From Oscillatoriales cyanobacterium (GTDB lineage Bacteria > Cyanobacteriota > Cyanobacteriia > Cyanobacteriales > Laspinemataceae), in the NCBI GenBank assembly GCA_011390955.1, contig JAABRM010000014.1:92681-156680 (forward strand): a stretch of DNA of 64,000 nucleotides. Direction: 5' to 3'. The position numbers were made by a program, and so were the translations under genes. The notes under the pieces are model-generated. The model had not been told where the DNA came from. It worked only from the letters and a program-made list of their open reading frames with translations, and ran no database searches. Positions 57,578 through 64,000 of the stretch are shown piece by piece. The first letter of the stretch is position 1, and every line of letters starts with the position of its first letter.

Positions 57578-60500
57578 ATGGCCAAAGATTCAACGATTTC
57601 GCCAAGCCAATGGTTACAGCAAAAACAGCTTTTACTCCGAGCGATCGCTCGACAAGTTCGTCGGGGATTGCCCTTAGCCAAAATTTTAGCAACTAGCGCC
57701 AAAGGCACCCAAGCTTTATTAAAAAATGATTGGGTATCGATCCAGGAACAATCTGCCGGAAATGATGCCGAAAAAACAATGGCGATCGAGGGCGGAAAAT
57801 CGGCATCTTATGGTGAGTTAATTTCTCACATTATTTATGAATATTTTCTATCTTTCATTCAACAAAATCAAAATATTAGTATTTTGACAAATTTTATCTT
57901 AATTCAAGATTTAAATAAAATTAATTTAGTCAAATTATCTCATAAAATTAGCCAAGATAATGAGCCATTAAAAGGTAATTTAATTATCCCCATTATTTGC
58001 TATCAGCATCAGAGCCAAGCCGGAACCACTCCGCCTAAATATCTCTGGGGTTGGTTGCTGGCTCAAGAATGCAGTGATGGCCGCAATTGGCATTGGTTTG
58101 AAGTTGAACTGGTGCGGGAAATTGTCCAGTTATTAGCGATCGCGATCGAGCAACAGTCCCCCAGCAAACAGCAGGAAATTGCCCCACCTAAATCAAGTAT
58201 CATTGATTTGCAGAATTCTCCCATTGAACTAACACAAATTTTAGAAATTGCTGATGACGCAATTATCTGCTGCGATCGAAATCAAAAAGTTATTTTATTT
58301 AATCAAGGGGCAGAAAAAATATTTGGCTATTCGCGACAGGAAGTCATGGGTAAATCTTTGGATATTTTTCTCCCCAAGCGATTAATGTCTGCCCATCGTC
58401 AGCACGTCCAAGAATTTGCTAATTCCCCGGAAATTGCCCGCAAAATGGGCGATCGCCGCCGCAATATTTTAGCCCGTCGCAAAGATGGTCGAGAATTTCC
58501 GGCAGAAGCTTCTATTTCCAAGCTGGACTTAACCAATCAAACTATCTTCACAGTAATTCTACGGGATATTACCACTCAAAAACAAATAGAAAATGCTCTA
58601 CGGGAAAGTCAAGCTAATTTAGCCAAAGCCCAAAGTATCGCCCATATCGGCAGTTGGGAATTCAATCTAGCGACCCAAAAATACACTTGGTCTGAGGAAT
58701 TATTTAATATCTTTGGTTTTGACTCCCGCAACCCAGAACTTGCCTATCGGGAATATTTTCAATCCATCGATCGCCGAGATAGATCCCGCTTAGATCAATG
58801 CTTAAAAAAAGCCATTAAGGAGGGAACTCCTTACAAAATTGATTTGCGAATTTTACTCAACAATGACATTACTAAATACGTCGAAGCGCGAGGAGAAGCA
58901 CTTCAGGATGAAGCAGGTCAAGTAATTAAACTTTATGGCACTATTCTCGATATTACAGACCGAAAACTTACGGAAAAAAGGCTGGGGGCGATCGAATCTC
59001 GGTTTCAGGCATTTATGAATTATGCCCCGCTACTAAGCTGGATTGCCGATATTGATGGGATGGTTATTTATGGTAATCAATTATTTTTAAAATTATTTAA
59101 CCAAAATAAACCGCTGCGCGATCGCACCAGTTTTTGGGATCTATTCTCCCCAAACATGGCAGAAAGGTATCTGGAAACAAACCGCATAGTTGCCAGAACC
59201 GGGGAAGTTTTACAAGCGATCGAGTCGGGAATATTTGCTGATGGTAATACTAAACATTACCTGACTTGTAAATTTCCCATATTTCAAGAAGGCGAACCGA
59301 TTTGGATTGGCGGAATTGCGATCGATCTCACGGAACAACAAGAAATTCAAATGGCTTTACAGGAAAGTGAAGAAAAGTTTCGCCAAGTGGCTGAGAATAT
59401 TCACCAAGTATTTTTTATGACTTCTGTGGAGGGAGAAATGCTTTATATCTCTCCAGCTTATGAAAAAATTTGGGGCATGAGTTGCCAAAGTCTTTATGAA
59501 AATCCCGAAGCCTGGATGTCATCAGTTCATCCCGAAGATTTACCCCAAATAAAACTCAATTTCCAAAATCACCTTAACCCGGCAACGGTCTTTGATGAAA
59601 CTTATCGGATTTTACGTCCTGATGGGGAAATTCGCTGGATTAGAACCCAATCATTTCCCCTGTATAACGATAACGGAGAAATTAGCCGATTTACGGGTTT
59701 GGCAGAAGATATTACTGTTCGTAAATTAGCCCAAGAAAAAATCGAACAACAATATCAACAAGCTTTACTATTGCGGCAAATTACTGATGAAATCCGCCAA
59801 AATTTAAGTAGCGAACATATTTTTGCGACAACGGCAATTCAGATCGGTCAAGTGTTTGGGGTGAGTCGGTGTTTGATTCACCGTTATACCAGCGAACCAT
59901 ATCCCCAAATTCCCCTGATGGCAGAATATATTCACGGTGAATATTCATCGCTGAAACAGATAGAAATCCCGATCGCCGAGAATTGCTATATTCAGCAAGT
60001 GCTGGAACAAGATCGGGCGATCGCCACCGAAGATATTTGCTCAGATTCTTTATTAGAACCGATCCGCTATTTTTATCAACAACTGGAAATTAAATCAATG
60101 TTGACCATTCGCACTTCCTATCAACAACAGCCGAATGGTGCGATCGCCTTACATCAATGCGATCGCATTCGTCCGTGGAATCAAGAGGAAATCCAACTGC
60201 TACAAGATGTGGCTTCCCAAGTGGGAATTGCGATCGCCCAAGCCACTCTTTTGGAAACAGAAATTCAGCAACGTCAAGCCTTGACGAAAAAAAATGAAGC
60301 CTTAGAAAAAGCCAAAATTGCCGCTGAAGCCGCGAACCGGGCTAAAAGTGAATTTTTGGCCACCATGAGTCACGAAATTCGCACCCCACTCAATTCAGTG
60401 CTCGGTTTTAGCAATATCCTGGAATCAATCGTCACAGATCCGAAAGCCAAATCTTACATTAAAGCGATCGTCACCAGTGGCAAAACCCTCCTATCTTTAA

Positions 60501-61771
60501 TTAACGATATTCTAGATTTAGCCAAAATTGAAGCCGGGAAACTAGACATTAACTTAGACCCCTTGGATCTGCGACAACTCCTAGAAGATATTCAGCAAAT
60601 TTTCCAACACAAAGCAGATCGACAAGGCTTAGAATTGAACCTAAAAATCGATGAAACCTTGCCTCTCAGCTTATTATTAGATGAAGTCCGCATTCGGCAG
60701 ATCCTCTTTAATTTAGTCGGCAATGCCATCAAATTTACCCCCGCTGGGCAGATAGAAATCAGCGTCAACTATGGCAAATCTATACCTGCCGAACCGGACA
60801 AAATTAGTTTAGAAATTATTGTCAAAGATACGGGAATTGGCATTGCCCCAGAAAAGCAAGCACAAATTTTCGAGGCATTTGTGCAAAGCGACAGTCAAAC
60901 CACTCGTAAATATGGGGGTACTGGCTTAGGTTTAACCATTACCCAACGGTTAATTAAACTCCTTGGCGGCACTATTTCTCTGGAAAGTAACCTCAACCAA
61001 GGCAGTACCTTTACCGTCACCTTGCCGTCAGTGAAAATCTTGGATAATCTGCCAATTATTTCCCCAATTATCGAAGATAATGACTTCCAGCAATTTGCCC
61101 CCATGACCATTTTAGTGGTGGACGACCTCCAATCTAACCTAGACTTAATCACCGAATACTTTGCTAATACCCACCATCAGTTAATTTTTGCCCATGATGG
61201 GCAAGAAGCCATTCAGATGGCAATGACCCACTCTCCCGATTTAATTTTCTTGGATTTAAGAATGCCCAACATGGATGGGTATGAAACCGCGCAATTCCTC
61301 AAGGAAGATCCGGAATGCCAAAATATTCCTATTATTATGATCACCGCCTCCGCTGAAAAAGAACATGAAATCAAAATCAAACAACTGTGCGAGGGATTCT
61401 TAGCAAAACCCGTCACCGCTGGTCAACTGGTCGCAATGATGAAAACAATTTTTCCGGTACATTCCCCAGAAAAACCAACCCAAAAATCTAGTGATTTTCC
61501 GGCAAGTTTTACCGCAACGCTGAATTTACCAGAACTGCTGGTTAAGTTACAAGCAGAAATAGAAAATTCCTGGCAGGAAATCCAGGCAACTTTAACCATG
61601 CGCGAGGTTGAAGGGTTTGCCCAACGATTAGCAACTTGGGGCAAAGAACACCAATGTCAGCAGTTACTAGATTATGCTGATACTTTAATAACTCAACTGG
61701 ATGATTTTGACTGGGATCGCATTCCTGATACTGTAAGTCAGTTTCCTCATTTAGTTGAGTTTTTGGAGTAA
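57578..61771 (+). CDS. Hybrid sensor histidine kinase with PAS, GAF, kinase and receiver domains
   Basis: The 1397-residue protein has an N-terminal GAF-like region (1-210), four PAS domains (about 215-335, 350-465, 470-590, 600-715; for example DAIICCDRNQKVILFNQGAE and ENIHQVFFMTSVEGEML), a GAF domain (about 725-895), a HisKA domain with the phospho-accepting H932 in SHEIRTPLNSVLGF, a HATPase domain (NLVGNAIKFTPAG, DTGIGIAPEKQ, GGTGLGLTI), a receiver domain with the acceptor aspartate in FLDLRMPNMDGYE (about residue 1225), and a helical C-terminus resembling an Hpt domain without a clear phospho-histidine. There is no membrane segment, so the sensor is cytosolic. The signal is unknown. Confidence 0.94.
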   Translation: MAKDSTISPSQWLQQKQLLLRAIARQVRRGLPLAKILATSAKGTQALLKNDWVSIQEQSAGNDAEKTMAIEGGKSASYGELISHIIYEYFLSFIQQNQNISILTNFILIQDLNKINLVKLSHKISQDNEPLKGNLIIPIICYQHQSQAGTTPPKYLWGWLLAQECSDGRNWHWFEVELVREIVQLLAIAIEQQSPSKQQEIAPPKSSIIDLQNSPIELTQILEIADDAIICCDRNQKVILFNQGAEKIFGYSRQEVMGKSLDIFLPKRLMSAHRQHVQEFANSPEIARKMGDRRRNILARRKDGREFPAEASISKLDLTNQTIFTVILRDITTQKQIENALRESQANLAKAQSIAHIGSWEFNLATQKYTWSEELFNIFGFDSRNPELAYREYFQSIDRRDRSRLDQCLKKAIKEGTPYKIDLRILLNNDITKYVEARGEALQDEAGQVIKLYGTILDITDRKLTEKRLGAIESRFQAFMNYAPLLSWIADIDGMVIYGNQLFLKLFNQNKPLRDRTSFWDLFSPNMAERYLETNRIVARTGEVLQAIESGIFADGNTKHYLTCKFPIFQEGEPIWIGGIAIDLTEQQEIQMALQESEEKFRQVAENIHQVFFMTSVEGEMLYISPAYEKIWGMSCQSLYENPEAWMSSVHPEDLPQIKLNFQNHLNPATVFDETYRILRPDGEIRWIRTQSFPLYNDNGEISRFTGLAEDITVRKLAQEKIEQQYQQALLLRQITDEIRQNLSSEHIFATTAIQIGQVFGVSRCLIHRYTSEPYPQIPLMAEYIHGEYSSLKQIEIPIAENCYIQQVLEQDRAIATEDICSDSLLEPIRYFYQQLEIKSMLTIRTSYQQQPNGAIALHQCDRIRPWNQEEIQLLQDVASQVGIAIAQATLLETEIQQRQALTKKNEALEKAKIAAEAANRAKSEFLATMSHEIRTPLNSVLGFSNILESIVTDPKAKSYIKAIVTSGKTLLSLINDILDLAKIEAGKLDINLDPLDLRQLLEDIQQIFQHKADRQGLELNLKIDETLPLSLLLDEVRIRQILFNLVGNAIKFTPAGQIEISVNYGKSIPAEPDKISLEIIVKDTGIGIAPEKQAQIFEAFVQSDSQTTRKYGGTGLGLTITQRLIKLLGGTISLESNLNQGSTFTVTLPSVKILDNLPIISPIIEDNDFQQFAPMTILVVDDLQSNLDLITEYFANTHHQLIFAHDGQEAIQMAMTHSPDLIFLDLRMPNMDGYETAQFLKEDPECQNIPIIMITASAEKEHEIKIKQLCEGFLAKPVTAGQLVAMMKTIFPVHSPEKPTQKSSDFPASFTATLNLPELLVKLQAEIENSWQEIQATLTMREVEGFAQRLATWGKEHQCQQLLDYADTLITQLDDFDWDRIPDTVSQFPHLVEFLE

Positions 61772-61788
61772 ATTATGTTACTTTAAGC

Positions 61789-61960
61789 CTAGAAACCGGG
61801 TTTCTTTTTAGATATCACAGTTAACTATTATGTCCACAACTTGGGTCCCGGTTTCTTTTTTGGCAGCAACCAGAACCCATAAACCGGAACTCAGAAACCG
61901 GGTTTCTTGTTTGGTATCACAGTTAACTGTTGTATGCCTCACAGAAACCCGGTTTCTTTT
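61789..61960. repeat. AGAAACCGGGTTTCT palindromes linked to ACAGTTAACTGT
   Basis: Three CCCGG palindromes alternate with GATATCACAGTTAACTATT-type linkers, which contain ACAGTTAACTGT or its variant. The same palindrome-linker unit returns at 63137-63205. The first palindrome follows the histidine kinase stop and could end its transcript. No gene lies in 61772-62113. Confidence 0.8.
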
Positions 61961-62113
61961 TTCGGCAGCAAACCGTTTTTGTTTCTTGAAGCGATCGCCC
62001 ATAATAATTAACAGCTAAAAATTAATCTAATTAGCAATAAAAATATATAAAATAATTGAAATTAACTTAATTCTTATGCTAAAATAGTATCAGAAAATCA
62101 ATCATAATCATAC

Positions 62114-63103
62114 ATGGCTAATTCAACCCCAGCCGAATATGACAGTCCTTGGAAAGAAGCCTTGGACTTATATTTTCCCGAATTCATGGCCTTCTTTCTG
62201 CCTGAAGCTTACGCCGACATTGATTGGTCGCGAGGATATGAATTTCTCGACAAAGAACTGCCAAAAATCATCCGAGATGCGGAACTAGGAAATCGTCTAG
62301 CGGATAAACTGGTAAAAGTTTGGCGGCGGGATAATTCTCAAAGCTTAGTCTTGATACATATTGAAATTCAAAGTCAATATGAAACCGACTTTCAGCAGCG
62401 GATTTTTGTGTACAATTACCGCATCTTTGACCGCTATCGTCTGCCCGTGGCCACCTTAGTAATTTTAGCGGACGAACGCCCCGCTTGGCGTCCCCAAAAC
62501 TATGACTATCAAATTTGGGGAACCCAGACAAGCATACAGTTTCCCGTGGTAAAATTATTAGATTATGAAGCCAATTGGTCAGCCTTAGAAGCCAGTTCTA
62601 ATCCCATGGCAGTCATGGTGATGGCGCATCTAAAAACCCAAGCGACCAACGGCAACTCCCAAGAAAGATTACAATGGAAAATAGCGGTAGCTAAAAGCCT
62701 TTATCAAAAAGGATATAGCCGCCAGCAAATTTTGGAGCTATTTCGGTTAATCGCTTGGATGATGACCTTACCAGAAGAACTGGAGAAATCTTTTAATATA
62801 GAAATCACCCATTACGAGGAGGAAAGCAAAATGCCCTATATCACCCCCCTGGAACGCTTTGCTATAGAAAAAGGACGCCAAGAAGGAATTCTTGCAGGAC
62901 GCCAAGAAGGAATGCTAAAAAACCGTCAAGAGGATGTAATTGAAATCCTAGAAACCCGGTTTTCTCCGGTGCCCACTTCTCTAGTTGAGACAATTAATCT
63001 GATGGAAGATGCGGCGTTATTAAAGACTCTGCATAAGCGGGCGATTACTATTGGTTCGATCGCTGAATTTGAACAGTTAATTCAAGAACTAACTCAGCAA
63101 TAG
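62114..63103 (+). CDS. Rpn-family/cyanobacterial nuclease-fold protein
   Basis: The 329-residue protein has the related layout DSPWKEALDLYFPEFMAFFLP, the nuclease-like segment LADKLVKVWRRDNSQSLVLI, HIEIQSQYETDFQQRIFVYN (E-x-Q core), and a region PVATLVILADERPAWRPQNY. The C-terminal repeats EKGRQEGILAGRQEGMLKNRQ parallel, on a smaller scale, the GLAE/GRLE tract of the other Rpn protein. Function is unknown; recombination or phage-defence roles are known only for distant members. AATCA-rich sequence precedes the ATG without a clear ribosome binding site. Confidence 0.88.
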   Translation: MANSTPAEYDSPWKEALDLYFPEFMAFFLPEAYADIDWSRGYEFLDKELPKIIRDAELGNRLADKLVKVWRRDNSQSLVLIHIEIQSQYETDFQQRIFVYNYRIFDRYRLPVATLVILADERPAWRPQNYDYQIWGTQTSIQFPVVKLLDYEANWSALEASSNPMAVMVMAHLKTQATNGNSQERLQWKIAVAKSLYQKGYSRQQILELFRLIAWMMTLPEELEKSFNIEITHYEEESKMPYITPLERFAIEKGRQEGILAGRQEGMLKNRQEDVIEILETRFSPVPTSLVETINLMEDAALLKTLHKRAITIGSIAEFEQLIQELTQQ

Positions 63104-64000
63104 GCGATTCTTCCTTTAAACCCAGAAGCCAAAACCCAGCAACCGGGTTTCTTGTTTGGTATCACAGTTAACTGTTATATCCACCACAGAAACCCGGTTT
63201 TTTTGGCAGCAACCTTTTTTTGTTTTGGGGCGATCGCACCAAGCGGATACCAAAGCAGCGATCGCCTATATATCTATATATATGGCCGCAGCTTTCCCCA
63301 CAATCTGAGCCTGAGAGAAATTACTTCAACACTGCCACTTCAAGAGTCTTGACAATATGGCGATCCAGTATGGCGACAGTGGATCCATTAATTGGCAGCA
63401 CTGGAGGAGCCTTAAATTGTGACATGGCCAATCCCGAAAGCCCTCCTCATTTGTTATTCGGAAGTAACATCGGGTCACAATTAGGATCAATTTAGGTCAC
63501 AATTCCGGTGACAATTATTGAGCCGACACCAGGGGGGAAGTTATCAAGCTTTTATGTAAAATTAAACCTTGACAACTTACGTTTGTATAACTTACAATAA
63601 AAATTAATTCAGGACTTCTACAACAAATCAATCGGCGATCGCCCGATTTTCCCACAACCTATCAATGTGCATATATCCAAAGCCATCAGTAGAAATACGG
63701 AAACTTTCGGGGGGTCAGCCCAGGGATTTTGACCATTTTTGCCAAAATTCAAGTAATCTTTGCGTAATTTTACGGAAAAAAACATCCCTCTGATGATTTC
63801 ACAATTGTCGTAAAAAATACAACCAACCCTTACCCTTGGATTATTCGGCAATTGTGATATCGCTTCTTTTTGTCTTTACTGCCTCTTGGCTATTCAATAT
63901 TCCGTGATATTTTTAAAGATTCTGTAAATTAGACAAATATCTCTTGACATCATTTTCAGAATTTTTCAAAATTATTAATAATTGCTGGCCAAGGACAAGA
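63104..64000. other. Terminal region without a convincing gene
   Basis: Contains a palindrome-linker repeat (63137-63205), TATATATCTATATATATGG (63269-63285), three GTCACAATT words with one inverted GTGACAATT (63473-63514), and short frames I do not trust. A weak promoter, TTGACA (63944-63949) then 17 bases and CAAAAT (63967-63972), may serve a gene beyond the right edge. Confidence 0.5.

Noticed and set aside
63220..63495. 91-codon plus-strand frame
   Set aside because: Unclear composition, begins in a repeat region and has no family match; the part after 63370 could be a fragment but cannot be supported.
63618..63851. 77-codon minus-strand frame
   Set aside because: No ribosome binding site, no recognised motif and a random-looking composition.

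Overview
The window comes from a filamentous, phycobilisome-bearing cyanobacterium, most likely of the Oscillatoriales type; this is inferred from content. The HIP1 octamer GCGATCGC is very frequent, there is an allophycocyanin beta-18 gene (apcF), a cyanobacterial-type glnA, a XisH/XisI pair, Uma2 and Rpn family proteins, a type I-D CRISPR effector operon, and a heavy load of short palindromic repeats. No tRNA, rRNA or CRISPR array was recognised.

Layout. 0-0.7 kb: an orphan polymorphic-toxin-like domain translationally coupled to a gene that runs off the left edge. 1.1-6.3 kb: glnA, apcF, a small unknown gene, a TlyA-type rRNA methyltransferase and a UPF0175 antitoxin. 6.6-9.8 kb: a dihydroorotase-like protein lacking its metal ligands and a two-domain histidine phosphatase, separated by a long inverted simple repeat. 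10-14.3 kb: an accessory patch with minisatellites, xisH/xisI, higB/higA, duplicated and truncated toxin-antitoxin genes and a Uma2 protein. 14.5-25 kb: an SGNH hydrolase, then the type I-D operon (csc3/cas10d-csc2-csc1-cas3'-cas6, minus strand) led by a small winged-helix gene and a DUF433 gene, with a divergent WYL regulator. The shared 100-bp promoter region holds a TTGACA-N17-TATATT promoter with an inverted repeat over its -10. 25-40 kb: a secreted low-complexity protein, an IS630 remnant, a peptide-binding lipoprotein, larB, a 1782-residue kinase/ATPase/GAF/cyclase fusion, tldD, a VapB-like antitoxin with a truncated VapC, a zinc ribbon protein, a pentapeptide protein and a 49-residue microprotein. 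40.7-45.4 kb: an NAD cluster (pncB-nadD-nrtR-like-nadE). 45.6-64 kb: two Rpn proteins, a serpin lipoprotein, a metallophosphoesterase, a second Uma2 protein, a glycogen debranching-type enzyme, rsmI, an intact VapBC pair, argD and a large hybrid histidine kinase, ending in about 900 bp without a convincing gene.

Themes. (1) Toxin decay: several antitoxin genes keep their frame while the adjacent PIN-type toxin survives only as 6-20 codons before running into a dispersed repeat. (2) At least six families of short mobile-looking repeats with terminal inverted repeats occupy nearly every intergenic region, and one simple-repeat family has entered a coding sequence in frame. (3) Two near-identical CRP-like sites (TGTGA-N6-TCACT) occur in a window that also encodes a class III nucleotide cyclase. 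(4) The type I-D module lacks adaptation genes and an array here, but has a compact control region. I did not find a wholly unknown multi-gene system; the best candidates for new biology are the lead genes and operator of the I-D operon, the CRP-site promoter that precedes no gene, the 49-residue microprotein and the pattern of toxin erosion.
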